Source of the DNA: Streptomyces sp. NBC_01463
GTDB taxonomy: Bacteria; Actinomycetota; Actinomycetes; Streptomycetales; Streptomycetaceae
Length of the DNA stretch: 64,000 nucleotides
Direction: 5' to 3'
NCBI GenBank assembly: GCA_036227345.1
Contig: CP109468.1
Coordinates: forward strand, 992,001-1,056,000
The position numbers and the translations under genes are program-made. Below, one piece after another: positions 1 to 8,197 of this stretch. Numbering within the stretch: position 1 is the first letter of the stretch; each line of letters begins with the position of its first letter. The notes under the pieces are model-generated. The model worked only from the letters and a program-made list of their open reading frames with translations. It had not been told where the DNA came from and ran no database searches.

Positions 1-88
1 GCAGGACGAGCCCCGGGTGGTGGGCGTCGCGCAGGGCGTCGAACACGGGGACGTGGGCCGGGGAGGTGTGCAGGAGTGCGAGGCTCAT
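1..88 (-). CDS. Asp/Glu racemase-like protein, N-terminal fragment (cut by window edge)
   Basis: Only the first 29 codons lie in the window, reading leftward from an ATG whose complement is at 86-88. The start of the protein reads MSLALLHTSPAHVPVFDALR, which resembles the beginning of actinobacterial proteins annotated as aspartate/glutamate racemase family or 'arylsulfatase'. No catalytic residue is in view, so the family is suggested by this N-terminus alone. It is transcribed in the same direction as the GNAT and panD genes beside it, with about 50 bases in between. Confidence 0.55.
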   Translation of the reverse strand, partial: MSLALLHTSPAHVPVFDALRDAHHPGLVL

Positions 89-137
89 CCGCCTCACGCT
101 ACCGGCGCCTCCGCTCCCGTCCGCCGGGGGCGGTGCC

Positions 138-500
138 TCAGTAGAGCTCGGGGTGGGAGGCGAGCTGCTCCTTCGCCCGCTCGACCAGTTCCGCCGGGGC
201 CTCGGGTGCCTTGTCGGGGTGGCGCGACGCCCACTTCGCGGCGTACGGGCAGAGCGGGACGACGGGCACGCCGTCCCGGGCCGCGAGGGCGTAGAACTCC
301 CTGACCAGGGCGCCGCCGATGCCCTTGCCCTCGTGTCCCGGCTCGACGACGGTGTGCACGGCGACGAGCGCGGCGGGCGTCCCGTCCATCACGAAGTAGT
401 CGATGACGCCGGCCGCTTCGCCGTCCACGGACGCGAGCAGCCTGCCCGCCGCCCGGTCGTCACGGATATCGGGCCCGGTCTGTCCGCTCTGCTCTGCCAT
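138..500 (-). CDS. GNAT-type N-acetyltransferase, small YjdJ-like
   Basis: A 120-residue protein consisting of little more than one short GNAT fold. The acetyl-CoA loop is visible as EPGHEGKGIGGALV around residues 53-66, matching the Q/RxxGxG/A motif. The C-terminal part with CPYAAKW and HPDK fits the small YjdJ/GNAT_acetyltran_3-like family found across actinobacteria, whose substrates are mostly unknown. It starts 30 bases after the panD stop on the same strand, so the two are probably cotranscribed. That placement recalls the enterobacterial PanZ/PanM GNAT that matures PanD, but I see no specific resemblance to PanZ; a generic detoxifying acetyltransferase is as likely. Confidence 0.8.
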   Translation of the reverse strand: MAEQSGQTGPDIRDDRAAGRLLASVDGEAAGVIDYFVMDGTPAALVAVHTVVEPGHEGKGIGGALVREFYALAARDGVPVVPLCPYAAKWASRHPDKAPEAPAELVERAKEQLASHPELY

Positions 501-530
501 GGCGGTCGCTCCCTCGCTGAGTGGGGCGCG

Positions 531-956
531 TCAGCGCGCCGCGGGTACGGCGTGCGGACTGCGCTCGGTGTCGGTCCCCGGCACGGGCGCGGAGGCGTCG
601 GCACCGAGCTCGACGATCCGGTTGCCCGCGTCGACATGGACGATACGCGGAACCAGCCCGCGCGCCTCGGCGTCGTCGACCTGCGCGTAGCTGATCAGGA
701 TGACCAGGTCCCCGGGGTGCACGAGGTGGGCGGCGGCGCCGTTGATCCCGATGACGCCGGAGCCGCGCTCGCCCTCGATGACGTACGTCTCCAGGCGGGC
801 GCCGTTGTCGATGTCGACGATGTGGACGAGCTCGCCGGGCAGCAGGTCGGCGGCCTCCATCAGCGCGGCGTCGACCGTGACGGACCCGACGTAGTGCAGG
901 TCGGCCTGGGTCACGGTGGCACGGTGGATCTTGGACTTGAACATGGTGCGCAACAT
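531..956 (-). CDS. panD: Aspartate 1-decarboxylase proenzyme
   Basis: A 141-residue cytosolic protein that decarboxylates L-aspartate to beta-alanine for pantothenate and CoA synthesis. It begins [20 protein letters not shown], and the self-cleavage site YVGSV places Gly24-Ser25 exactly where the pyruvoyl group forms. The hallmark [15 protein letters not shown] and [11 protein letters not shown] segments follow. I chose the ATG at 956 because the family starts there and GGGAG (complement of 964-968) sits seven bases upstream. Codons further upstream are open but do not look like PanD. The 5' leader carries two overlapping inverted repeats next to the ribosome-binding site. A GNAT gene follows closely downstream. 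Confidence 0.95.
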   Translation of the reverse strand: MLRTMFKSKIHRATVTQADLHYVGSVTVDAALMEAADLLPGELVHIVDIDNGARLETYVIEGERGSGVIGINGAAAHLVHPGDLVILISYAQVDDAEARGLVPRIVHVDAGNRIVELGADASAPVPGTDTERSPHAVPAAR

Positions 957-972
957 CGAGGCACTCCCGTAA

Positions 973-1000
973 GCAGGCTCCCTGCCTGCATTCTTGCAGG
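973..1000 (-). promoter_or_regulatory. Two mutually exclusive hairpins in the panD leader
   Basis: Upstream of panD, GCAGGC (973-978) pairs with GCCTGC (984-989), and CCTGCA (985-990) pairs with TGCAGG (995-1000). The two stems share bases 985-989 and cannot form together. The first stem ends five bases from the Shine-Dalgarno sequence (964-968). A possible -35 box TTGACC reads on the minus strand at about 999-1004. Regulation by this structure is inferred from layout only. Confidence 0.4.
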
Positions 1001-1029
1001 TCAAGTGCATTTTCCTTACCTTACAACGA

Positions 1030-1593
1030 GTCGCATGTCCGGTCAGCTTTCGCTGGGGTTCCGAGGACTGATGCTGACCAATCGCTGACTCTTCCGACGC
1101 GCAGTCAGGCTTTGCTGGAGAGCTTCGCCATCCCTCCTGGACTTCACCGCGACGACTGCACAAGCCTACGCAGCAGCCTCCGAAGGGTGTCCGTGATCAC
1201 CGTCACTCCGGCGGTCCGGGCCGAGGCAGGAGCGAGGGCGGTCACAGGGGATCCGGACTGCGACCATCTTGGGTCAGCCGACCCAAGCCCCTCGCCCCCT
1301 CCAGGAGGAGCCACCAATGGTTCAACAGGAATGCGAGGGGCCGAAGCCGCACGGCAACATAGCCGCGGATCGTCGTGTTGACCGAACTACCGCTGAAGTA
1401 TTCGCAGTTCCGGGCGAGTGGTGCCAGATTCCCGGCCATGCGTGATGCGGGCGGTACTGCCAGGGATCTGGTGGACTTCGTGCTGCCAGAGGCTGGGGAG
1501 GCCGAGTCACCACCACGGCCGCTGATGCTTCGCATGTGTGCAGGTGCCGAATCGTCCCCCGGTCGCCATGATCGGTCCTGAGGGCGCACATGC
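1030..1593. other. Region between panD and the chloride channel, mostly without a convincing gene
   Basis: About 560 bases with mixed codon bias and several short open frames in both directions, none resembling a family I know. The only translation signal that stands out is an AGGAGGAG box at 1303-1310 in front of a 42-codon frame, listed separately. Base composition is less GC-biased by phase than in the flanking genes, consistent with non-coding or decayed DNA. Confidence 0.4.
1317..1445 (+). CDS. Possible small protein (42 aa), unknown
   Basis: ATG at 1317 lies six bases after a near-perfect Shine-Dalgarno AGGAGGAG (1303-1310), giving a 42-residue product starting MVQQECEGPKPHGN and ending at a TGA at 1443-1445. 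I recognise no domain, signal peptide or membrane segment. The strong ribosome-binding site is the whole case for it. It could equally be the truncated start of a decayed gene, since the following 140 bases stay open in another frame. Confidence 0.22.
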   Translation: MVQQECEGPKPHGNIAADRRVDRTTAEVFAVPGEWCQIPGHA

Positions 1594-1965
1594 GTGACCG
1601 TTCAGGAGAGGCAGGAGGCCGTGCCGTGTGCCCTGACCATCCCCGGTAACCGCCGGATCCCGCAGGCGGCCACGGAGCCGTCCGAATCGGCCAGGAGGGC
1701 CGCCATGTCCGAGAAGCCGGGCCCCGTCCCGCGGCCGACGGTGCACGCCGTTCCCGAGGAGGGGCGGGCGGTGGGCGGGAAGGCGGCCCGTCACCGCCTT
1801 CCGCTGGCACGTCACATGACCCACGAGGGGGCGAAGGACCTGCCGAGCCCCTCGGCCGGTCCAGCGGTCCGGTACGCGCGCCGGATCCCGGAGCGCGTAC
1901 CGGTCGGCCGAGGCCGAACGGGTGAGTCCTTGCTGCGGGCGCGGACCGTGAAGGCGGCGGCGTGA
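1594..1965 (+). CDS. Possible small basic protein coupled to the chloride channel gene
   Basis: A 123-codon frame from GTG 1594 whose stop overlaps the chloride-channel start in a 4-base GTGA. Third codon positions are strongly G/C-rich, as in real genes here. The product is rich in Arg, Pro and Ala, shows no motif I know, and has only a weak ribosome-binding site. It may be a real coupled gene or a chance open frame in GC-rich DNA; frames on the opposite strand are also open. No function is proposed. Confidence 0.3.
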   Translation: MTVQERQEAVPCALTIPGNRRIPQAATEPSESARRAAMSEKPGPVPRPTVHAVPEEGRAVGGKAARHRLPLARHMTHEGAKDLPSPSAGPAVRYARRIPERVPVGRGRTGESLLRARTVKAAA

Positions 1966-3335
1966 CCGCCCCCAGGCGTCCGGCCGAGGCCGAAAGCAAG
2001 GACCCGGCAGCCGCCGCGGACCCGCTCACGGTCGTCCGCAGCCGCGGGTACGTGGTGCTGCTCCTGATCGCCGCGGTGCTGGGCGTCCCGATCTCGGCGG
2101 CGGCCTTCGGCTTTCTCGCACTGGTCAACAAGCTCCAGACACTGACCTACACGGACCTGCCCAAGGCTCTGGGCTTCCACGACACGCCGAGCTGGTGGCC
2201 GGTGCCGCTGCTCGCCGTGGCCGGGCTCCTCGTCGGCCCGATCATCCGGTATCTCCCCGGCGGCGGCGGACACGAACCGGCCCACGGATTCGTTGCGTCC
2301 GGTCCCACCCCGACGGTCAATGTGCCCGGCGTGGCGCTTGCCGCGGTGGCCTCCCTGGGCCTCGGAGCGGTCATCGGGCCGGAGGCCCCGCTCATCGCCC
2401 TGGGCAGCGGGCTGGCCGTGGCCGCCCTTCGGCTGGTGCGGAAACCGTTCCCGAAGCAGGCGACCGCTCTCGTGGGAGCGTCCGGGAGCTTCGCCGCGAT
2501 CAGCACCCTGCTCGGCTCGCCGCTGCTCGGAGCGTTCCTGCTCATGGAGATGACCGGCGTGGCGGGGCTGATGCTCGGTGTGGTCCTGGTACCGGGACTG
2601 CTCGCCTCCGGCATCGGCGCGCTCATCTTCACGGGCCTGGGCTCCTGGACGGGGTTGGGCACCTACTCCCTGACCCTGCCGGACGTCCCGCACGCCTCCG
2701 CACCGGATGCTGCCGGGTTCGGCTGGGCTCTGCTGATCGGGGTGGCAGCCGCTCTGCTCGGCGTCGGAATCCGGTGGCTCGCCCTCCTCCTGCTGGGACT
2801 CGTCACCCCGCGCCGGCTGCCGGCCACCGTGCTCGCCGGCGTCGTGGTCGGTCTGATCGCCTTCGGCTACGCCGAGTGGACCGGCCACGCGGCATCGGGA
2901 GTCCTGTACTCGGGGCAGAGCGCACTCGGCCCCCTCCTCGCCACGAGCGCGCAGTATTCGGCAGGCACCCTCGTGGTGCTCACCGTGTGCAAGGCGGTGG
3001 CGTATTGCGTCTCCATGTCTGCCTTCCGAGGCGGCCCGGTGTTCCCCGCCATGTTCGTCGGCGCCGCCGGTGGCATCGCGCTCTCCCATCTGCCCGGGCT
3101 CGGTGTGACCGCCGGGATCGCGATGGGGGTGGGTGCGATGACCGCCGCGATGCTCAAGTTCCCCATGGTCTCCGTGTTGCTGGCCACCCTGCTCCTGGGC
3201 AAGGACGGGCTCACTGTCATGCCGCTGGTGATCGTGGCGGTCGTGGTCTCCTACGTCCTCACACTCAGGCTGACCCCACAACCGGCAGCCGCGCCCGCCA
3301 CCGGGCAGGAGGCATCCCCATCGCCGGGCGGGTGA
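1962..3335 (+). CDS. ClC-family chloride channel / Cl-/H+ exchanger
   Basis: A 457-residue integral membrane protein of the ClC superfamily, with about ten hydrophobic helices. The GxExP filter motif appears as GPEAPLIALGSG with the gating glutamate near residue 141, and the later GGPVFPAMFVGAAGG segment matches the second chloride-binding motif. The classical GSGIP motif is not evident, as in several bacterial subtypes. The protein ends after its membrane part, without CBS domains. GTG 1962 is preceded by GAAGG at seven bases. The gene faces a GH15 gene, with gadB beyond it; in E. coli, ClC exchangers support glutamate-decarboxylase acid resistance, so an acid-stress role is a reasonable inference. 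Confidence 0.9.
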   Translation: MTAPRRPAEAESKDPAAAADPLTVVRSRGYVVLLLIAAVLGVPISAAAFGFLALVNKLQTLTYTDLPKALGFHDTPSWWPVPLLAVAGLLVGPIIRYLPGGGGHEPAHGFVASGPTPTVNVPGVALAAVASLGLGAVIGPEAPLIALGSGLAVAALRLVRKPFPKQATALVGASGSFAAISTLLGSPLLGAFLLMEMTGVAGLMLGVVLVPGLLASGIGALIFTGLGSWTGLGTYSLTLPDVPHASAPDAAGFGWALLIGVAAALLGVGIRWLALLLLGLVTPRRLPATVLAGVVVGLIAFGYAEWTGHAASGVLYSGQSALGPLLATSAQYSAGTLVVLTVCKAVAYCVSMSAFRGGPVFPAMFVGAAGGIALSHLPGLGVTAGIAMGVGAMTAAMLKFPMVSVLLATLLLGKDGLTVMPLVIVAVVVSYVLTLRLTPQPAAAPATGQEASPSPGG

Positions 3336-3411
3336 GCTGCCAGGGGCGATGAGTGGGGCTTACGGCCCGATGACAGCCTCTCCCCCAACGGACTTCCTGT
3401 GTCCAGCCCGT

Positions 3412-5244
3412 TCACGCCCGGTCGAGTTTCGCGTCCAGGGTGATCGCCGCGTCGATCAGGGCCAAGTGCGTGAAGGCCTGCGGGAAGTTGCCCAGCTGCC
3501 GCCCCGTCAGGCCGATCTCCTCGGAGTACAGGCCCAGGTGGTTGGCGTAGGTGAGCATCTTCTCCAGTACCAGCCGGGCCTGATCGACGCGTCCGGCCCG
3601 CGCCAGGGCGTCGACGTACATGAACGTACACAGCGAGAAGGTGCCCTCGGAACCCCGCAACCCGTCGGGTGACGCCTCGGGGTTGTAGCGGTAGACCAGG
3701 CTGTCGCTGACCAGCTCGTGCTCCATCGCGTCCAGGGTGGACTTCCACATCGGGTCATCGGGCGTGATGAAGCCGACCGTCGGCATCCGCAGCAGCGACG
3801 AGTCGAGCACGTCGTCGCCGTAATGCTGCACGAAGGCCTGCCTCTTCGGGTCCCAGCCCCGGCTGAGCACCTGCGCGTAGATCTTGTCCCGCGCGTCCAC
3901 CCAGCGGCCGCGGGCGGCGGGGCGGCCGTCGTCGTAGGCGATCCGAATGGCGCGGTCGAAGGCGACCCAGGACATCACGCGGCCGTAGGTGAAGTCCTTG
4001 CGGCCGCCACGGGTCTCCCAGAGCCCTTCTCCTGGCTGGTCCCAGTGGTCGACCAGCCAGTCGAGAAGCGTGTGCAGCGCGGTCCAGCCCCGGTGGTCGA
4101 GGTGCATGCCGTGCTGGTGCGCGAAGTAGATGCTGTCGAGCGCCTCACCGTAGATGTCCAGTTGCCGCTGGGTCGCCGCTCCGTTGCCGATGCGGACCGG
4201 GGCGGAGCCGCAGTACCCCTCCCAGTGCTCCAGGGTCTCCTCGACCATGTCGGACGAGCCGTCGACGCGGTACATGATGTTCAGCGGCCCGGCCCCGTCC
4301 CCTTGGCCGGCCTCTTCCTTCACGCGATCGTGCAACCAGCTGTTGAACGCCGCCGCCTCTTCCTTGAAACCCATGCCCAGCAGGGCGTACACCGAGAAGG
4401 ACGCGTCACGGATCCAGGTGAACCGGTAGTCCCAGTTACGCTCTCCCCCCAGCTGCTCCGGCAGAGCCGTGGTCGGGGCGGCGACCAGGGCGCCGGTCGG
4501 CGCGTAGGTCATGAGCTTCAGGGTCACGGCTGAACGCTCGACTGCTTCCCGCCAACGGCCTGTGTAGGTCGACTGGCTGAGCCACGAGCGCCAGAACTGG
4601 ACCGTCCCGTCGAAAAGCTGCTCGAACTCCGCGCCGCCGACTTCGTGCGGCGGCCCGCCGGGGGCCGACTCCATGACCAGGCCACGCTGTTGTCCCGCTT
4701 GCAGGTCCAGACTGAAGCGCAGGTCGTTGTCGCCCGAGAGGATGTTCAGCAGCCGCTCGTCCTGCGGCTCACGGACGACATGCACGGCGAGGTTCAGGTC
4801 CTGCGAGGTGAACAGGGCCCCGTGCTCCGTGATGTGCAACTCGTGCGGCTGGCGGCCGTAGTCGAAGCGGGGGGCGATCTCCCCCTCGAAGGTCATGCTG
4901 CCCCGGACACAGCGCAGCATCCGCACCAGCCGGTGCCGGTCGGTCGCCGTCGTGCCGGTCACCGGCATGAAGTCGACCACCTCACCTGCTCCGGCCTCGG
5001 TCATGAACCGCGTCACCAGCACGGCGGTGTCCGGGTGGTAGAGCTGTTTGGTGGTGTAGGTGTCCGCGGCCGGCCTGACGGTGAAGTGTCCGCCCCGCTG
5101 TCGGTCGAGGAGAGCACCGAAGACGCTGGGGGAATCGAAGCGCGGACAGCAGAACCAGTCGATCGTCGCATCGGTGGAGACGAGAGCCGCGGTCTGCAGA
5201 TCACCGATCAGACCATGGTTCTCGATCAGGGGGTATTCATCCAT
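3412..5244 (-). CDS. GH15 glycoside hydrolase (glucoamylase/trehalase-like)
   Basis: A 610-residue protein with no signal peptide, so cytosolic. It has the two-part layout of bacterial GH15 enzymes: an N-terminal beta domain starting at PLIENHGLIGDLQTAAL and a C-terminal (alpha/alpha)6 barrel containing GGERNWDYRFTWIRDAS. Likely catalytic glutamates are in IYGEALD (about residue 367) and SEGTFSLCTF (about 533). Actinobacterial members hydrolyse trehalose or alpha-glucans with inversion, releasing beta-D-glucose. The substrate here is not settled by sequence. ATG 5244 has AGGGGAG just upstream and the start matches the family. It is divergent from gadB. Confidence 0.9.
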   Translation of the reverse strand: MDEYPLIENHGLIGDLQTAALVSTDATIDWFCCPRFDSPSVFGALLDRQRGGHFTVRPAADTYTTKQLYHPDTAVLVTRFMTEAGAGEVVDFMPVTGTTATDRHRLVRMLRCVRGSMTFEGEIAPRFDYGRQPHELHITEHGALFTSQDLNLAVHVVREPQDERLLNILSGDNDLRFSLDLQAGQQRGLVMESAPGGPPHEVGGAEFEQLFDGTVQFWRSWLSQSTYTGRWREAVERSAVTLKLMTYAPTGALVAAPTTALPEQLGGERNWDYRFTWIRDASFSVYALLGMGFKEEAAAFNSWLHDRVKEEAGQGDGAGPLNIMYRVDGSSDMVEETLEHWEGYCGSAPVRIGNGAATQRQLDIYGEALDSIYFAHQHGMHLDHRGWTALHTLLDWLVDHWDQPGEGLWETRGGRKDFTYGRVMSWVAFDRAIRIAYDDGRPAARGRWVDARDKIYAQVLSRGWDPKRQAFVQHYGDDVLDSSLLRMPTVGFITPDDPMWKSTLDAMEHELVSDSLVYRYNPEASPDGLRGSEGTFSLCTFMYVDALARAGRVDQARLVLEKMLTYANHLGLYSEEIGLTGRQLGNFPQAFTHLALIDAAITLDAKLDRA

Positions 5245-5502
5245 CTTGACTCCCCTTTCGACCCCGATTAAAAAGCCTAGGCCAATGAAGACGTCGCGTC
5301 CTGCCGTAGAAGTAACTCCCGGTAGCACCACGGACCCCATGCGCTACCACCCTGCTCTCGACCCCTGCCGCCCTTGCGCTCCTATTCCTGGTGAATTTCT
5401 CCAAATGGCTTTGATGCGCGGCCACGTGCGCGATCATGACCCCGCCGCGCACGTCGGCGTGTCCCTGCCGGAGGCAAGCACCCGAACTGTTTGAATCGCC
5501 GC

Positions 5503-6867
5503 ATGACTATGCGCGACGACGCGGCCCTCTTCGGCAATCGGTTTCTGACCGCACCCGCCCCCTCGGACACCTTCCCCGAGAACGGCATGGCCGCGACGGA
5601 TGCGATGAGGCTCGTCGATGTGGATCTCGCCATGGAGGGCGACCCACAACGCAACCTCGCCACTTTTGTCACCACCTGGATGGAACCGGAGGCTCAGCGG
5701 CTCATCGCCGAGAACCTCCACCGCAATTTTATCGACCACGCCGAATACCCCATTTCCGCCGAGATCGAGCAGCGTTGCGTACGCATGCTCGCCGACCTCT
5801 TCCACGCACCCGGCAAGACGACCGGATGCCGGACCCAGGGCTCCTCGGAAGCGATCATGCTCGGGGCGCTGTCGCTGAAGTGGAAGTGGCGCGAGCGCCG
5901 CGAGGCGGCCAGTCTCCCGGCCGACCGCCCCAACCTGGTCTTCGGCGGGGACGTCCACGTCGTGTGGGAGAAGTTCTGCCGCTACTTCGATGTCGAGCCG
6001 CGGATCATGCCGCTCGCCGAGGGCAAGTACACGATCGGCCCGGAGGATGTGGAGCCCCTCGTCGACGAGAACACGATCGGCGTCGTCGCCGTCCTCGGCA
6101 CCACTTTCACCGGTCACAAGGACGATGTCGTCGGGATCGACAAACTCCTGCGCGAGATCCGCAAGGAGCGGGACCTCGATATCCCGATCCACGTGGACGG
6201 CGCCAGCGGCGCGTTCGTGTGGCCCTTCCTGTACCCGGAATCGAAATGGGACTTCCAGCTCGAGCAGGTCCGTTCGATCAATGTCTCGGGACACAAGTAC
6301 GGCCTGGTGTATCCCGGAATCGGTTGGTTGATCTTCCGCGAGGAGGCCGACCTGGCCGAGAAGCTGGTGTTCTACGAGAACTACCTGGGCAAGACGGACT
6401 CGACGTTCACCCTGAACTTCTCCACCGGCTCGGCGATGGTGCTCGCGCAGTATTACAACTTCGTGCGGCTCGGCCGCCAGGGCTACACCTATGTCATGAA
6501 GTTGATGCAGGAGAACGCCCACGCATTGGCGGACAACCTGCGCGACAGCGGCCGCTTCGAGGTGATCGGCAGTGACCTTGAGCAGTTGCCTCTGGTTGCT
6601 TTCCGCCTCTCCGGCAAGCATTCCTACGACGAGTCGGACGTCGCCTGGCAACTCGCGGCCGAGCGCGGCTGGATGGTGCCGGCATACACACTCCCGCCAA
6701 ACGCGGAGCGGGTGAAGATCATGCGCGCTCTGGTCAAGGAGACCCTGAGCCGCGAGCAGATCGATCGCCTGGGCCAGGACATCGCCGACGCGTGCCGCAC
6801 TCTGGACGACAAGGGCGCGACCCACCGGATCGAGCGTGACCAGGTCAAGCGCGGTACCGGCTACTGA
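5503..6867 (+). CDS. gadB: Glutamate decarboxylase (PLP-dependent)
   Basis: About 454 residues of a group II PLP decarboxylase converting glutamate to GABA with uptake of one proton. Family blocks are clear: NLATFVTTWMEPEA, NFIDHAEYP, GSSEAIMLGALSLKW, HVDGASGAFVWPF, and INVSGHKYGLVYPGIGWLIF, which holds the PLP lysine near residue 265. The start is uncertain: TTG 5491 and ATGs at 5503 and 5509 are all possible, and GGAGG at 5470-5474 is closer to the TTG. No glutamate/GABA antiporter gene is nearby. The ClC gene 2 kb upstream could supply charge balance, as in acid-resistance systems. Confidence 0.93.
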   Translation: MTMRDDAALFGNRFLTAPAPSDTFPENGMAATDAMRLVDVDLAMEGDPQRNLATFVTTWMEPEAQRLIAENLHRNFIDHAEYPISAEIEQRCVRMLADLFHAPGKTTGCRTQGSSEAIMLGALSLKWKWRERREAASLPADRPNLVFGGDVHVVWEKFCRYFDVEPRIMPLAEGKYTIGPEDVEPLVDENTIGVVAVLGTTFTGHKDDVVGIDKLLREIRKERDLDIPIHVDGASGAFVWPFLYPESKWDFQLEQVRSINVSGHKYGLVYPGIGWLIFREEADLAEKLVFYENYLGKTDSTFTLNFSTGSAMVLAQYYNFVRLGRQGYTYVMKLMQENAHALADNLRDSGRFEVIGSDLEQLPLVAFRLSGKHSYDESDVAWQLAAERGWMVPAYTLPPNAERVKIMRALVKETLSREQIDRLGQDIADACRTLDDKGATHRIERDQVKRGTGY

Positions 6868-6978
6868 CCCCTGCGGCAGAGCGGTTCGGGCCGTCGCGGT
6901 TGGCGAGTCCTTGCCATGGCGTGGACTTGTCGTCGCCAGGCCTTCACCTCAGGTGTTCGCGGCCGATAGACCCATGGC

Positions 6979-7790
6979 ATGTTCTCCCTCTCTCAGTCTT
7001 CCGCCTCCCGGCGCAGACGCTGGCAGTTGATCTCGACCGCCACCGTGGTGCCGCTGCTGGCGTCCGGGCTCGCAGTCCTGCAAGGGCCCGCACAGGCCGC
7101 TCCGAGCAAGCCCACCGTTCCCGCCAGACCCTCGGCGACCCACAAGGTCACCCTGGTCACCGGCGACGTCGTCACCGTCACGAGCCGAAGTCCCGTTCGG
7201 CCGTCGAGCCGTCGGCCCCCCGCGGCAGCAAACTGACCCGCAGGCTGAAGGGCATCCGCGGTGCCGCGCTCGTCCCGGTCGCCACCGTGCACCGCGACGC
7301 GGGCAGGACCCTCATCTCGATGACCGAGGCCGGCGTCCTGAAGCTGACCGCGAAGCAGACCGAGTACACGCCGTTCGTCTACGACCCGACCCGACCCGGG
7401 ACTATCCCGGCCAGGTGCCGAACCGGGCCCTTGTGTACAAGCCGTCCAAGCAGGACCTCGCCCGGATCGGCTACTACTTGGCCACGGACGGCAAGTTGGC
7501 AGAGGGTTACCCGTCCGACATGTCCCTCAGCCCCTCGTTCAACCTCCCGAGGCCGAGTGGCACCAGGGCACCCGCACCGAATGGGTGACCCCCGGCCAGG
7601 TCTGGAGGGAGTTCCACACCCAGGGCGTCGACGGCGCCCTTCCGTGGTCGATGGTGTCGGGCGACAACAGGTACGCCAAGGGCAGCACCACCCGTCTGGA
7701 CTGGTTCGCTCCGGCGGCCCGGCCCGGCCAGCGCGAGTCCTTCGGTGTGTACAACTCCCGGTGGCAGAGCTGTATGACCTGGAACGTGTA
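6979..7790 (+). pseudogene. Decayed subtilisin-like (S8) secreted peptidase
   Basis: An intact N-terminus reads MFSLSQSSASRRRRWQLIST and continues into a signal peptide ending near ...GPAQAAPS, then KVTLVTGDVVTV, the usual start of actinobacterial S8 peptidases. The frame breaks after about 70 codons. Further pieces appear in other frames (KGIRGAALVPVATVHRDAGR, then EWVTPGQVWREFHTQG and STTRLDWFAPAARPGQRES, resembling the C-terminal region). The Asp/His/Ser catalytic blocks are missing altogether. I read this as a peptidase gene collapsed by large deletions and frameshifts. The exact borders are approximate. Confidence 0.65.
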
Positions 7791-8145
7791 GGCGTGGGCC
7801 TCCGCCAGCGCCAACATGCGGCTGGACGGCTACCTGCCGCGAGGCCTGCTGGACGCGCTGTTCGAGACCGTGTGGCGCACCGCGCACCCGCTCGAACTGT
7901 CGGGCACCGGCGCGGAATCCGAACCCACCGTCGAGCTCGGCGCGGAAGGCCCGACCGACCTCGACCGGAAGATTCTCGCCCTGCTGCTGGCTGGTCTCAC
8001 CGACCCCACGGCCGCGACGCAGCTCGGACTCTCACCGCGCACGCTGCACCGGCGCCTGCGCCGCCTGATGGACATCGCCGGAGTCCGGACGCGGATGCAG
8101 CTCGGCGGTCACGCCGTCCGGCACGGCTGGGTGAAGCCCCACTGA
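7791..8145 (+). pseudogene. LuxR-type regulator, C-terminal fragment
   Basis: From about ATG 7816 a 109-residue frame carries only the last third of a regulator: a LLDALFETVWRTAHPLEL segment, a linker, then a LuxR-type helix-turn-helix, LLLAGLTDPTAATQLGLSPR and RLRRLMDIAGVRTRMQLG. Full-length relatives in Streptomyces (TrmB/LuxR type) are about 320 residues. It is joined directly to the end of the subtilase remnant, so both lost material at one junction. It might still make a small DNA-binding protein, but no ribosome-binding site is evident. Confidence 0.6.
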
Positions 8146-8151
8146 GTGGGT

Positions 8152-8182
8152 GCTCGGTCCCGGACGGTGGCCGGGACCGAGC
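8152..8182. terminator. Bidirectional hairpin between converging genes
   Basis: GCTCGGTCCCGG (8152-8163) and CCGGGACCGAGC (8171-8182) form a perfect 12-bp stem with a 7-base loop. It sits between the end of the LuxR fragment and the end of the DUF2254 gene, which run toward each other. There is no T-run, as is common for streptomycete terminators. Confidence 0.7.
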
Positions 8183-8197
8183 GGTCCGGCGCTCCGG

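Noticed and set aside
1812..3281. A 489-codon minus-strand frame opposite the chloride channel
   Set aside because: Translation is rich in Gly, His, Asp and Arg with no hydrophobic or domain pattern, typical of antisense GC-rich DNA.
7791..8145. An intact small LuxR-type regulator of 109 residues
   Set aside because: Only the C-terminal third of a known larger family is present, fused to another remnant, with no start signal, so it was called a fragment.
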